NCBI RefSeq assembly: GCF_023736115.1
Contig: NZ_JAKQZC010000001.1
Coordinates: 558,001 to 622,000, forward strand
Direction: 5' to 3'
Source of the DNA: Salinicola avicenniae
Lineage (GTDB): Bacteria; Pseudomonadota; Gammaproteobacteria; Pseudomonadales; Halomonadaceae
DNA: 64,000 nucleotides
Below the pieces are notes generated by a model that was not told the DNA's origin, made no database searches, and saw nothing but the letters and a program-made list of their open reading frames with translations. This document shows, piece after piece, positions 43,400-52,948 of this stretch (positions within the stretch are counted from its first letter, which is position 1; each line of letters opens with the position of its first letter). The translations under genes and the position numbers were made by a program.

Positions 43400-44662
43400 A
43401 TGACCGATTCTGCTTCCCAACCAACGTCTCTACTCCTGACTAATGCCGATCTCGTCGATGGGACTTCCCCCGAGCCGCGTCGCGGTGTCAATGTCCTGAT
43501 CGAGAACGGCCGAATCGCCCAGGTCTCCGAAGCGTCGATCGCCGCGCCCGACGCTCGCGTTGTCGACCTCAAGGGCCGCACGCTGATGCCGGGATTGATC
43601 GACTGCCATGTGCACGTCATTGCCACCACGGCGGATCTTGCCGCGAATGCGCTGCTGCCGGATGCCCTAGTCGCGGCACGGGCCACGCCGATCCTGAAAG
43701 GCATGCTTGCGCGCGGTTTCACCACCGTACGCGATGTCGGCGGCGCCGACCGTGGCATCCAGCAGGCCGTGGAAGAGGGGCATTTCGCCGGCCCGCGGCT
43801 GGTGGTGTGTGGCAAGGCGCTCTCTCAGACCGGCGGGCACAGCGACCTTCGTGGCTTCTACGATGAACGTGATGACCAGTACCAGACGCGTCGCCTTGGG
43901 TCGCTGGGCCGGCTCTGCGACGGTATCGATGCCGTGCGGCGCGCCACGCGCCAGGAGATCAAGGGTGGTGCGCAGTTCATCAAGGTGATGGCCAACGGCG
44001 GGGTCTCCTCGCCCAGTGACCCGATCGATTTCCTGAGCTTCTCGGTCGATGAGCTGAAGGCTATCGTCGAAGAGGCCGCCAACGCCCAGACCTACGTCGC
44101 CGCCCACCTCTATACCGACCAGGCCATTCGGCGGGCGGTCGAAGCCGGCGTGCATTCGCTCGAGCACTGCAACCTGATCACGCCGGAAACCGCGAGGCTC
44201 GCGGCCGAGCGCGGCGCCATGGCCTGTCCGACCCTGGTGACCTATGAGCGGCTCAAGATCGACGGTGCCGACTTCGGCCTCAAGCCCGAGTCGGTCGCCA
44301 AGATCGATGACGTGCGCCTGGCCGGCCTCGAGAGCCTGGCGATCATGCGCGAAGCCGGTCTGGAGATGGCATTTGGTACCGATCTGCTTGGTCAGATGCA
44401 CCCGCATCAGTCCGAGGAGTTCGTCATTCGTTCCCAGGTACTGCCGGCCCAGGAGATCATCCGCAGCGCCACGGCCACCGCCGCCAAGCTGCTGCGCATG
44501 GAAGGCGAAATCGGCTGCGTGGCCCCCGGCGCGCGCGCTGACCTGATCGTGGTCGATGGCAATCCGCTCGAGGATCTGCGCCTGCTGGCAGGGCAGGGAG
44601 ACCACCTGTCACTGATTCTGCAGGGCGGCATCGCGGTCAAGGATCGCCTCGGCCTCCAGTGA
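43400..44662 (+). CDS. Metal-dependent amidohydrolase (imidazolonepropionase / Xaa-Pro dipeptidase-like, COG1228)
   Basis: A 420-residue amidohydrolase. Metal ligands: HVH in LIDCHVHV near residue 70, a Lys in QFIKVMANGG, His in VAAHLYT and SLEHCN, and Asp in FGTDLLGQ. This arrangement fits prolidase-type or imidazolonepropionase-like members, many of which split dipeptides such as aryl- or prolyl-dipeptides. A symporter gene follows after 113 bases, so a peptide or cyclic amide may be imported and split. Substrate unknown. Confidence 0.84.
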   Translation: MTDSASQPTSLLLTNADLVDGTSPEPRRGVNVLIENGRIAQVSEASIAAPDARVVDLKGRTLMPGLIDCHVHVIATTADLAANALLPDALVAARATPILKGMLARGFTTVRDVGGADRGIQQAVEEGHFAGPRLVVCGKALSQTGGHSDLRGFYDERDDQYQTRRLGSLGRLCDGIDAVRRATRQEIKGGAQFIKVMANGGVSSPSDPIDFLSFSVDELKAIVEEAANAQTYVAAHLYTDQAIRRAVEAGVHSLEHCNLITPETARLAAERGAMACPTLVTYERLKIDGADFGLKPESVAKIDDVRLAGLESLAIMREAGLEMAFGTDLLGQMHPHQSEEFVIRSQVLPAQEIIRSATATAAKLLRMEGEIGCVAPGARADLIVVDGNPLEDLRLLAGQGDHLSLILQGGIAVKDRLGLQ

Positions 44663-44775
44663 ATCGCTGGTTGCCGGCGGCGGGCCGGCAGCCATTGACC
44701 TGTTCTCGCCCCGTCTGCTGTCGACCCAAGCCTTTTCGACTCGACGTATAACAATCACAATCGGAGGCTGCACGC

Positions 44776-46164
44776 ATGCAAGCACTCTTTGTCATCGCCT
44801 ATCTACTGCTGATGGTCGTCATCGGCTTCTATTTCTCCCGGCGCAAGGTCCACGACGATACCGACTTTATCGTCGCCGGGCGCTCGCTCTCGACGATCGT
44901 CCTGACAGCCACCCTGCTGGCGACCTTCGTCGGCTCCGGTTCCATCGTTGGTGGTGCCAGCTTCGTGTTCCAGCACGGCCCAGGCGCCGCGATCTTCTTA
45001 TTCTCTGGCACGCCGGTCGCTGCGCTGGTGATCTACTTCCTGCTGGCCCGCAAGATGCGCCGCTCGCGGGCAACGACCATTCCCGCGCTGATCGAGGAGC
45101 GTTTCGGCCCGGCCGCACGCGCCATCGCCTCGTTGATCATCCTGCTGGCCTATGTCGGTATCGTCGCATATCAGTTCACCGGTGCCGGGCAGGCGCTCAA
45201 TCTCGCTTTCGGCCTGCCGGTCTGGCAGGGCGTACTGGTGGCAGCGGCGGTGATGATCGGACTGGCGACCATGGGCGGGCTGATCTCGGTTGCCTATACC
45301 GATTACCTCAGCGCGATTCTCATCTTCGGCAGCATGCTGATTGCGTTGCCGCTGGTATTGACGCGGCTTGGTGGACTGGATGGCCTGTTCGAGGCGCTGC
45401 CGGCGACTCAGCAGACGCTGCTGGGCGGGCTCTCGCCGTGGCAGGCGCTCGGCTATTTCCTGCCGTTGTTCCTGCTGATCCTGGGAGATCAGAACCTGTT
45501 CCAGCGCTTCGCCGCCGCGCGCGACCCGGCCACCGCTCGCAAAGCCTCCATGGGTCTGGTGATAGCCTCGATTGCCAGCTCCGCCCTCATCATCTTGCTG
45601 GTCTGCGCCACGCGGGTGATGTTCCCGAACATCACCCCCTCGACGGCGATGATGACGCTGGCCCAGCAGGGCTTACCGACGGTGGTGGGCGGTCTGCTGC
45701 TCGCCTCGCTGGTAGCGCTCTTGCTGACGACCGGCAACTCCTACCTGCTTTCCGCCTCCGCCAGTCTGACCCAGGATATCCTCGGCGGCTGGATGAAGCT
45801 GAAGATCCCCGCTGGCAAGGCGCTACTGGTCAATCGCCTGACCGTCGTCGGTCTCGGCGTGCTGGCGTGGATTCTGGGTGGCTTCTTTCCCAGCGTGCTG
45901 GCGATGCAGATGTACTCCTACGGCATGTACGGCGCGGCCATCACGCCGGTCTTCCTGGCGGCATTGCTGTGGCCGCGTGCGACACCGACAGCGGCCCTGG
46001 CCGCCATGATCGTCGGTGGCATCGTGACCCTGGTCTGGGAAATTCCGCTGGCCAAGCCGATGGGCTGGAATAGCGTACTGGTGGCGATGCCGCTCGCTTC
46101 GCTGACGCTGATCGCGGTCAGTCTCGCTGGCGGGCGCCGCGCAGTGGCCTCGGCCAACGCCTGA
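44776..46164 (+). CDS. Sodium:solute symporter (SSS family)
   Basis: A 462-residue inner-membrane protein with about thirteen hydrophobic segments. SSS features are YFSRRKVHDDTDFIVAGRSL at the start, the TFVGSGSIVGGASF sodium-site helix and ILGDQNLFQRFAAARDP in the middle. GGAG lies before the ATG. It follows the amidohydrolase gene on the same strand and probably imports that enzyme's substrate with Na+, which suits a halophile. Specific substrate unknown. Confidence 0.88.
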   Translation: MQALFVIAYLLLMVVIGFYFSRRKVHDDTDFIVAGRSLSTIVLTATLLATFVGSGSIVGGASFVFQHGPGAAIFLFSGTPVAALVIYFLLARKMRRSRATTIPALIEERFGPAARAIASLIILLAYVGIVAYQFTGAGQALNLAFGLPVWQGVLVAAAVMIGLATMGGLISVAYTDYLSAILIFGSMLIALPLVLTRLGGLDGLFEALPATQQTLLGGLSPWQALGYFLPLFLLILGDQNLFQRFAAARDPATARKASMGLVIASIASSALIILLVCATRVMFPNITPSTAMMTLAQQGLPTVVGGLLLASLVALLLTTGNSYLLSASASLTQDILGGWMKLKIPAGKALLVNRLTVVGLGVLAWILGGFFPSVLAMQMYSYGMYGAAITPVFLAALLWPRATPTAALAAMIVGGIVTLVWEIPLAKPMGWNSVLVAMPLASLTLIAVSLAGGRRAVASANA

Positions 46165-46183
46165 TCGAGCATCGATCGCCGAT

Positions 46184-46219
46184 AGCGCCCGGCGCTCGCG
46201 GATAGCGAGGCCGGGCGCT
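46184..46219. terminator. Hairpin between the symporter and PAP2 genes
   Basis: AGCGCCCGGC (46184-46193) pairs with GCCGGGCGCT (46210-46219) and the inner CTCGC/GCGAG also pair. It lies between convergent genes and could stop transcription from both, though T residues are few. Confidence 0.45.
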
Positions 46220-46242
46220 GTCGTTCCTGGTGCGCGGCGCGC

Positions 46243-46839
46243 TTAACGGGCCAGCCAGCCACGGGCGATCAGCGGTGCGAAGAGACGGCGATGCAGGGTA
46301 CGCGCCAGCGCATGCAGTGGCGGCAGGTAGCGCGACTCCAGCGCGGCGGCGAGGCCGGCGACGCCGAGCGAGACCGCCAACGCCCCGAGCATGTCGAGCG
46401 GAAAGTGGACGCCCAGGTAGACCCGCGACCAGGCGATGCCGACGCCGATCCCCGCCAGCGCGATACCGAGCGTGCGCGCGCCGCGCGACAGCAGCAGGCT
46501 GATCGCGAACGTCGAGATAACGGTCATGTGATCGCTGGGGAAGGAGGCGTTGGGTGCATGCGCGAGATAGGTGTGGCCCACGGGCACCACGAACGGGCGT
46601 GGATGCATCCACACCAGCGTGATCAGCTGGTTGACGGCCAGTGCCGCGATGCAGGCGATGAGTGCGCGCAGGGCGATCTTCTGGCGCTCAAGATCTCTCT
46701 GCAGCCAGCCGACGATCAGCAGCAGCGGTACCAGATAGATGGCGTAGATGGCGAAGGCGTAAGCGAGATCGAGGGTCAGACGCGGGGCGTGAGCCGGGGC
46801 ATTGAGCCAGTCGAACAGACGCAGGTTGAGAGCTTCCAT
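46243..46839 (-). CDS. PAP2-family phosphatase (undecaprenyl-diphosphatase type)
   Basis: A 198-residue membrane protein with five to six membrane segments and the PAP2 phosphatase motifs: MHPRPF (KxxxxxxRP-like), FPSDH near residue 100 and SRVYLGVHFPLD near 137 with the catalytic His. The size and the SFPSDH form are close to BcrC/YbjG, which dephosphorylate undecaprenyl pyrophosphate during wall synthesis. A basic C-terminal tail (RTLHRRLFAP) follows the last membrane helix. It is monocistronic. Confidence 0.85.
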   Translation of the reverse strand: MEALNLRLFDWLNAPAHAPRLTLDLAYAFAIYAIYLVPLLLIVGWLQRDLERQKIALRALIACIAALAVNQLITLVWMHPRPFVVPVGHTYLAHAPNASFPSDHMTVISTFAISLLLSRGARTLGIALAGIGVGIAWSRVYLGVHFPLDMLGALAVSLGVAGLAAALESRYLPPLHALARTLHRRLFAPLIARGWLAR

Positions 46840-46964
46840 GACAGTGAACCGATGACCTCCTGGGTGACGAGCGGCTTATGCTACGCGCCGGCTCGAAGGC
46901 CGACGGCAGCAATTGGTAACGCGATCGTCATCTTTGTGTAGTCGTCGCGGCGCTGGCGTCGTGG

Positions 46965-47807
46965 CTAGCCGACACGGCTGGTCTGCCGGACACTCCGGCG
47001 CAGCGACTGGACAAAGGCGGCGATGAAGACCAGCGAGAAGAGCAGCACGATGGTCGGTGCCGGCGCGCTGTCGAGGAAGAACGAGAGATAGACGCCGAGA
47101 AAGGCGATGACTGCCGACATGATCACTGCCACCAGCAGCATACTGCCGAAACGCCGGGTGAGCAGGAAGGCCACGGCGCCGGGGGCGATCAGGAGGGCAA
47201 TGGCGAGGATGATACCCGCCGCCTTCAAGGCGCCGACGATGGTCAGCGAGATCAGGCAGAGCAGGCCGTAGTGCAGCCAGTTCACCCGCAGGCCTACCGC
47301 GCGGGCCTGTGCAGGATCGAAGGCGTGGAGCAGGAAGTCCTTCCACTTGAGGCCGATGAGGCCGGCCACGATTGCGGCGATGGCGGCCGAGCCGGCGATG
47401 TCCTGCCAGCCGACGCCGAGAATGTCGCCGAAGAGAATGTGATCGAGATGCACGTGGGTCTGGATCCGCACGTAGAGCACCAGCCCCAGGCCGAACATGC
47501 CAGCGTAGACGATCCCCATGATCGTGTCCTGCTTGATGCGGCTGTTCTCCTGGAGAAAGCCGGTGGCGACGGCACAGAACATGCCGGCGGCGAAAGCGCC
47601 GATGGCGTAGGGAAGGCCGAGCATGTAGGCCACCACCACGCCGGGAAAGACCGCATGCGAGATCGCGTCCCCCATCAGCGACCACCCCTTGAGCACCAGG
47701 AAGCAGGAGAGCAGCGCCATGGGGACCGAGACCAGCACGGCGATCAGCATGGCGTTGACCATGAAGTCGAACTGGAAGGGGGCGAGCAGCCAGGCGTGCC
47801 AGCTCAT
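46965..47807 (-). CDS. sitD: Mn/Fe ABC transporter permease, SitD type
   Basis: A 280-residue ABC-3 permease with eight or so membrane helices (LLSCFLVLKGWSLMGDAISHAVFPG near the start). It is the second permease of a SitABCD system, coupled to sitC by an ATGA overlap. The frame is open farther upstream, but the ATG ending at 47807 is the natural start. It should form a heterodimeric channel with SitC. Confidence 0.88.
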   Translation of the reverse strand: MSWHAWLLAPFQFDFMVNAMLIAVLVSVPMALLSCFLVLKGWSLMGDAISHAVFPGVVVAYMLGLPYAIGAFAAGMFCAVATGFLQENSRIKQDTIMGIVYAGMFGLGLVLYVRIQTHVHLDHILFGDILGVGWQDIAGSAAIAAIVAGLIGLKWKDFLLHAFDPAQARAVGLRVNWLHYGLLCLISLTIVGALKAAGIILAIALLIAPGAVAFLLTRRFGSMLLVAVIMSAVIAFLGVYLSFFLDSAPAPTIVLLFSLVFIAAFVQSLRRSVRQTSRVG

Positions 47808-48709
47808 CGTCCCGACTCGCCGTGATGCGTGAGGGCGCCTTCTGCGGGCTCGGGTGGCCGGCGCAGGGTCGCGGCGGCGCGGCGTCTGGCGGCAAGCATG
47901 CCGTGCTTGGGTGCCAGCAGGAAAGCGATGAGAAACAGGAGCGTTTGCAGCACCACGATGACGCCGCCGGTGGCCCCGTCGAGAAAGTAGCTGAGATAGG
48001 CGCCGATGGCGCTGGTCAGCGTGCCGATCGCGACCGCGACGACCAGCAACCGAGGGAATCGGTCGCACAGCAGGTAGGCCGTGGCGCCGGGGGTGATCAC
48101 CAGGCAGATGACCAGAAAGGCGCCAACGGTCTGCAGGGCGGCGACCGTCGAGGCGGACAGCAGCGTGAAGAAGACGATCTTCAGCGCGTTGGGGTTGAGC
48201 CCGATCGAGCGCGCGTGGTGCTCGTCGAAGAAGGTCACCATCAGATCCTTCCACTTCGCCAGCAGCACGAGCAGCGAGACGCTGCCGATCAGCGCCAGCT
48301 GCCAGGTATCACTCGGGCTGATGGCGAGCACGTTGCCAAGCACGATGGTCTGGATGTTCACCGACGTCGGTGACAGGGACACCATGAACAGCCCGAGGCC
48401 GAAGAACGTGGAGAAGATCAGTCCAATGATCACGTCCTCCTTCAGTTGGCTGCGCTGATGCAGAAACAGCATGGCCGCCGAGGCGAGCCCGCCGGCGAAG
48501 AAGGCGCCAAGAGAGAAGGGCAGACCGATCATGTAGGCACCGGCGACGCCGGGCACGATGGCGTGCGATAGCGCATCGCCGATCAGCGACCAGCCCTTCA
48601 GCATCAGGTAACAGGAAAGAAAGGCGCATACGCCGCCGACCAGCGCCGAGACCCAGATAGCGTTGCGCATATAGCCGTAGGCGAACGGTTCGAGCAGCAG
48701 ATCGATCAT
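47804..48709 (-). CDS. sitC: Mn/Fe ABC transporter permease, SitC type
   Basis: A 301-residue ABC-3 permease with the early [25 protein letters not shown] segment and [20 protein letters not shown] in the middle. It carries a hydrophilic tail of about 40 residues ending in [14 protein letters not shown]. It overlaps sitB upstream and sitD downstream by four bases each. Confidence 0.88.
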   Translation of the reverse strand: MIDLLLEPFAYGYMRNAIWVSALVGGVCAFLSCYLMLKGWSLIGDALSHAIVPGVAGAYMIGLPFSLGAFFAGGLASAAMLFLHQRSQLKEDVIIGLIFSTFFGLGLFMVSLSPTSVNIQTIVLGNVLAISPSDTWQLALIGSVSLLVLLAKWKDLMVTFFDEHHARSIGLNPNALKIVFFTLLSASTVAALQTVGAFLVICLVITPGATAYLLCDRFPRLLVVAVAIGTLTSAIGAYLSYFLDGATGGVIVVLQTLLFLIAFLLAPKHGMLAARRRAAATLRRPPEPAEGALTHHGESGR

Positions 48710-49677
48710 TCGCGCGTTCCCCCGCCGACGTCGTCATCTGCGCCTTGAGTCGGACCAGATGCCGAGGCCGAAGCCGACTCTTGGTCTCGCGTGCGGCGCC
48801 GTGCGGCGATGCCGTTTTGCAGCACCAAGGGGCGTTCGTCGTCGGTGAAGACGCCGACCGGATGCCGTGACGCCGTTTGGCCGGCGTCCTGCTCGAGCAC
48901 GAAGTGGCGCAGTACGCCACCGAAGGTGTGCTCCAGGTTGGCCTGGGTGAACGTCTCTTCGGTCGGGCCATGAGCGAGCACCGTGCCCTTGATCAGCACG
49001 GTGCGGTCGCAGAATTCCGGCACCGAGCCGAGGTTATGGGTCGACACCAGCATGACCCGCCCTTCGTCGCGGAGCTCCCGCAGCAGTCGGATGATCTGGT
49101 CCTCGGTCTTGACGTCGACACCGGTGAAGGGCTCGTCGAGCAGAATGACGCGCCCTTCCTGGGCCAGCGCGCGGGCCAGGAAGATACGCTTCTTCTGGCC
49201 GCCGGAGAGCTCGCCGATCTGACGCTTGCGAAATGCGCTCATGTCGACCCGTGCCAGCGCGGCATCGACCGCCTCGCGATCGGCGCGCTTCGGTAGGCGC
49301 ATAAACCCCATACGACCATAGCGGCCCATCATGACGAGATCCTCGACCCGTACCGGAAAGTGCCAGTCCACCTCCTCGGACTGCGGGACATAGGCGACCA
49401 GATTGCGCTTCAGCGCCTGAGAGACCGGCATGTCGAGCACCCGGATCTCGCCCCTGGCCAGGCGGACGAATCCCATGATCGCCTTGAACAGGGTCGATTT
49501 GCCGGAACCGTTGACGCCCACCAGCGCGGTGATGGTGCCGGTGGGAATCGCGAAGGTCGTGTCGTGCAGCGCGGTGTGGCCGTTGCGATAGGTCACGGTG
49601 GCATCGGTGACGCGAATGCCGCTGCCGTCGGCCGTGTCGGCCACGCCGCGCGGGGCAGCGGACGAGCGGGCGGTCAT
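48706..49677 (-). CDS. sitB: Mn/Fe ABC transporter ATPase, SitB type
   Basis: A 323-residue ATPase: Walker [12 protein letters not shown]-loop [13 protein letters not shown] (the form typical of Mn transporters), signature [15 protein letters not shown], Walker [13 protein letters not shown]. The C-terminus has the [16 protein letters not shown] extension known from SitB/YfeB, followed by a low-complexity SASASAS tail. It overlaps sitA by four bases. Confidence 0.92.
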   Translation of the reverse strand: MTARSSAAPRGVADTADGSGIRVTDATVTYRNGHTALHDTTFAIPTGTITALVGVNGSGKSTLFKAIMGFVRLARGEIRVLDMPVSQALKRNLVAYVPQSEEVDWHFPVRVEDLVMMGRYGRMGFMRLPKRADREAVDAALARVDMSAFRKRQIGELSGGQKKRIFLARALAQEGRVILLDEPFTGVDVKTEDQIIRLLRELRDEGRVMLVSTHNLGSVPEFCDRTVLIKGTVLAHGPTEETFTQANLEHTFGGVLRHFVLEQDAGQTASRHPVGVFTDDERPLVLQNGIAARRRTRDQESASASASGPTQGADDDVGGGTRE

Positions 49678-50618
49678 GGCGTCGTCCCCGCGGTCAGACC
49701 GTCGGCAATGGTATCGGCGGTGACGCGCAGCAGGTCGATATAGGTCGGTACCGGCCCCTCGGGCGTGCTCAACGAGTCGACGTAGAGCACGCCGCCATAG
49801 TGGGCGCCGGTCTCGCGGGCAATCTGGCGAGCCGGACGATCGGAAACGGTGCTTTCGCTGAAGATGGTCGGAATATCGTGCTCGCGCACGCTGTCGATGA
49901 CCTGACGTACCTGTTGCGGCGTCCCCTGCTGATCGGCATTGATCGGCCACAGATAGAGTTCGCGCAGCTCGAAATCCCGCGCCAGGTAGGAAAAGGCGCC
50001 TTCGCTCGTCAGCAGCCAGCGGTTCGATTCGGGAATGGCGGCGAGCTTGTCGCGGATCGGGGAGACGGCCGATTCGATCCGCTGCTTGTAGTGCTCGGCG
50101 TTCTGGCGATAGGTCTCTGCATGCGCCGGATCGTGTTCGATGAAGGCGTCGCGGATGTTGTCGACGTAGATCAGCGCGCTGGATGGCGACATCCAGGCGT
50201 GGGGGTTGGGTTTGTCGCGATAGGGTCCGTCCGTGATGCTCATCGGCTCGACGCCGTTGGACACCACGGCGCTTGGCACGTCTTCCAGGTGGCGAAAGAA
50301 GCGTTGGAACCAGAGCTCGAGATCGAGCCCGTTCCATAGAATCAGGTCGGCATCCCGGGCACGCAGGATGTCACCGGGCGTTGGCGAGTAGTTGTGAATC
50401 TCCGCGCCGGGCCGGGTGATCGAGGTGACCGTGGCAGCGTCGCCGGCGACGTTTTGCGCCATGTCCGCGATCACGGTGAAGGTCGTCACTGCCTTGAACC
50501 TGGCAGGCTCGTCATCCTGTGCGTCGGCGGCGGGGGCGATGACCATTCCGAAGAGGGTCAGCAGCGCCACCGCGATGGCATTCACGAGCATCGTATACCG
50601 CGCCATAAAACCGAGCAT
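49674..50618 (-). CDS. sitA: Mn/Fe ABC transporter substrate-binding protein, SitA type
   Basis: A 314-residue lipid-free periplasmic protein with signal segment [23 protein letters not shown]. Metal ligands fit the Mn/Fe cluster A-I group: His in AEIHNYSPT, His in NPHAWMSP, Glu in [10 protein letters not shown] and Asp in ESTVSDRPA. The ATG ending at 50618 is chosen because GGGAG lies 6 bases upstream; 50639 is the longest start. Together with sitBCD it supplies manganese, which would serve the Mn-type SodA of this strain. Confidence 0.9.
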   Translation of the reverse strand: MLGFMARYTMLVNAIAVALLTLFGMVIAPAADAQDDEPARFKAVTTFTVIADMAQNVAGDAATVTSITRPGAEIHNYSPTPGDILRARDADLILWNGLDLELWFQRFFRHLEDVPSAVVSNGVEPMSITDGPYRDKPNPHAWMSPSSALIYVDNIRDAFIEHDPAHAETYRQNAEHYKQRIESAVSPIRDKLAAIPESNRWLLTSEGAFSYLARDFELRELYLWPINADQQGTPQQVRQVIDSVREHDIPTIFSESTVSDRPARQIARETGAHYGGVLYVDSLSTPEGPVPTYIDLLRVTADTIADGLTAGTTP

Positions 50619-50707
50619 GAAGGCTCCCACTTGAGGCATGGCGGAAAGGCTATTGGTGTCACGCTGGCGTGATACTTCGAGCGCGAAACATTAGCGAATC
50701 CGCCTTT

Positions 50708-50722
50708 TTTACCATGGTTAAA
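50708..50722. promoter_or_regulatory. Candidate operator upstream of sitABCD
   Basis: TTTACCATGGTTAAA is a 15-base near-palindrome around the exact ACCATGGT core, about 90 bases before sitA. It might bind MntR or Fur, but does not match either consensus well. Confidence 0.3.
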
Positions 50723-50857
50723 CTGATATCCCTTGGTTTCGATTTATAGCACCGGTTGATTTGACTGTGAAGCCTGTGCGATCCGTCGGAATGCACGGGA
50801 AGGGAAAACCAGAAAGGGAAAACCGGGAAGGCGGTAGCCCCCGGAAGCCGATAGGCG

Positions 50858-51454
50858 TCACGCGTCGCGGGGTAGCCAGGGTGCTGCCAGCGCCAGGCTG
50901 CCATGGCCGCTGCGCTTGAGGCACGAGAGCACCGCGAGCCAAGTCAGGTCGGTCGGGTGAACCTGGGCCGCGGGCACGATCTGCAGGGCGCCCGCCGTCA
51001 GGCCGGCCGAGCCACCATCCGGAATGAAGATCGACGTCCAACCATCCGCGCTGTCGACGATCAGGCAGAACTGCACGACATCCCCATCGATATATAACCC
51101 GACCTGTGTATCGGTATCCTCTTCCATGCCGGTCAGGCGCGCCATCGTGTCCTTGAGCAGGCGATAGCCGGGCACGTTATCGAGCAGCTTGTCCTCGATG
51201 ACATGACGAATGCGCTTCGCTGCTCGGGTCTGGGCCAGCAGGCCGGCCAGAAAGCAGAGCAGGAGCAGGGCCAACAGCGCGGCGAGGGAGAGCAGGGTCA
51301 CGCCGGCCACGCTGTGATGGGCGAAGACGGGCAGCAACTTGGCGATCGGCACGCGCAGGATGCCCACGGCTTTCTGCACGAGGATCGCGATCAATATCAA
51401 CGGCAGGATGAACAGCACGCCGCCGAGTGCCGTCGTCTTGAGAAATCGGAACAT
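50858..51454 (-). CDS. DUF502 family membrane protein
   Basis: A 198-residue protein with two membrane helices (TTALGGVLFILPLILIAILV and LLSLAALLALLLLCFLAGLL) followed by a soluble domain containing FIPDGGSAGLTAGALQIVP, as in DUF502 proteins. The ATG ending at 51454 has AGGAGGGG upstream. The family is widespread and of unknown function. Both neighbouring genes are on the minus strand, but far enough apart that it is probably transcribed alone. Confidence 0.8.
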   Translation of the reverse strand: MFRFLKTTALGGVLFILPLILIAILVQKAVGILRVPIAKLLPVFAHHSVAGVTLLSLAALLALLLLCFLAGLLAQTRAAKRIRHVIEDKLLDNVPGYRLLKDTMARLTGMEEDTDTQVGLYIDGDVVQFCLIVDSADGWTSIFIPDGGSAGLTAGALQIVPAAQVHPTDLTWLAVLSCLKRSGHGSLALAAPWLPRDA

Positions 51455-51742
51455 CGGCCCCTCCTGATGCCCGCGCCGGGGCGGGCGGATACCGCGCACG
51501 AATATCGACAAGCGTCATCGACGTCGGTTGCCCGGCGAGCCTAGGCACGGTTCGGATCCACCTAGTATGGAATCTTCCGATCAGCGCGTCGCGGCCATGT
51601 GGCGAGGCAATGGTCGAATCGGCAAGTCGTCGCGGTGGCGTGCAATAGCCGAGCAGTGGGGGCGCGACCCTCGAAATTGACGAGATTTGGGGGTCTCGAC
51701 AGTCGAGGCTGGCATCAGATGCGCGGCGCGGCAGACGCGACG

Positions 51743-52360
51743 TTATCCCTCACGCGGCAGGGCGCGCAGCAGCGCCTCGCAATCGGCGAGCTGCCAGTCG
51801 ACGTCCGTCGGGTCGCGCATCGTGGGGGCATTGACCAGTACCGTTCGCGTGCCCGCCGCCCGGCCGCAGGCCATGTCCAGATGGCTGTCGCCGACCATGA
51901 CCATCGCCTCGGGCGCGACCTGCCATTGGTCGATGAAATGATCGAGCCCGCCGGGGTGCGGCTTGGGCGGTGCCTCGTCGCGCCCGAGTACGTCGTGCGG
52001 CGCGAAGCAGTCGTCGAGCCCGATTGCTTCGAGTGTGATATGCGCCAGTGCCTTGGCGTTGCGGGTCAGAATGCCGAGCCGACAGTCGCGCCGACACAGC
52101 TCGCGAATCAGCTCGATGGCACCGACCGCTGCGGTGGAGCGCAGCGCCAGCTCACGCTCGTGTGCGAGCAGCCAGGCATGCTTCGCCTCGCGCTCGGCGG
52201 TGGGCAACGTCTCCAGATGGTGGAGGATATCCGCCGATTCGGGAATCTCCAGCTCGCGCCGAATGGCGGGGAAGTCATGCACGCCAACGGTCAGCGTGCC
52301 ATCCATGTCGAAGACCCAGTGGGTCAGCCGAGGAATCGTGGAGCAATTCATTTCAGGCAT
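51743..52360 (-). CDS. HAD-superfamily hydrolase, phosphoglycolate-phosphatase-like
   Basis: A 205-residue HAD subfamily IA phosphatase: motif I VFDMDGTL near residue 16, motif II in GILTRNAKA, motif III Lys in APPKPHPGG, motif IV MVGDSHLDMACGRAAG. A helical cap lies between motifs I and II. Such enzymes hydrolyse small phosphate esters; the substrate is unknown. In-frame ATGs at 52360 and 52351 are equally good. Confidence 0.85.
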   Translation of the reverse strand: MPEMNCSTIPRLTHWVFDMDGTLTVGVHDFPAIRRELEIPESADILHHLETLPTAEREAKHAWLLAHERELALRSTAAVGAIELIRELCRRDCRLGILTRNAKALAHITLEAIGLDDCFAPHDVLGRDEAPPKPHPGGLDHFIDQWQVAPEAMVMVGDSHLDMACGRAAGTRTVLVNAPTMRDPTDVDWQLADCEALLRALPREG

Positions 52361-52467
52361 AGGAGCACGCTAGCAGACGACGAGACCTCATCCTAACCCT
52401 GCCTTGGTGTGCCTTCACGTCTCGCTACGAAATAGCCGAAAGCGATAGGTCATTGACGTTCGTCTAA

Positions 52468-52477
52468 TCGTATACGA
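52468..52477. promoter_or_regulatory. Candidate GntR operator TCGTATACGA
   Basis: A perfect 10-bp palindrome with the GTATAC core seen in many GntR/FCD sites, 51 bases before the RidA gene. TTGACG at 52453-52458 may be a -35 element beside it. Confidence 0.45.
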
Positions 52478-52527
52478 ATATGCAGAAAGACCATTGGTCA
52501 TCATTCCAATAACAATTGAGACTCATC

Positions 52528-52941
52528 ATGGCATCTGTCGTTACGTACCCTGGGCTCGACACGGCCGATCGGCCGATGGGGCCGGCACCACTTTCCCCCG
52601 CGCTTCAGAGCGGTCCCTTCCTTTTCGTCTCTGGCCAGGTTGCCATCGATCCGCTGAGTGGCGAGATCATTGGCGATGACGTCGCCACGCAGACGCGACA
52701 GGTGCTGACCAATATCCAGACACTGGTCGAGGCCGCCGGGCTGACGCTGGCCGATGTGGTCAAGGTCGGCATCTTCCTGACGCGTCCCGAGCAGTTCGAT
52801 GCACTCAACGCGGTATACGCCGAGTTCTTCGGCGCCCCCTATCCGACCCGCGCCACCATTGGCGTCAGCCTCAACAATCCGGCGCTGCTGGTGGAGATGG
52901 ACGCCATCGCCCTGCGCTGGCCCGATGCCACGGCGAGCTGA
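52528..52941 (+). CDS. RidA-family protein (reactive intermediate deaminase)
   Basis: A 137-residue YjgF/YER057c/UK114 family protein with PLSPALQSGPFLFVSGQVAID near the N-terminus, the VKVGIFLT strand and PTRATIGVS with the conserved Arg. Such trimers hydrolyse enamines and imines formed by PLP enzymes and amino-acid oxidases. The ATG at 52528 is used; a TTG at 52516 is possible. It opens a long plus-strand operon, so it probably removes an imine intermediate of the pathway. Confidence 0.88.
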   Translation: MASVVTYPGLDTADRPMGPAPLSPALQSGPFLFVSGQVAIDPLSGEIIGDDVATQTRQVLTNIQTLVEAAGLTLADVVKVGIFLTRPEQFDALNAVYAEFFGAPYPTRATIGVSLNNPALLVEMDAIALRWPDATAS

Positions 52942-52948
52942 GGCCGTC

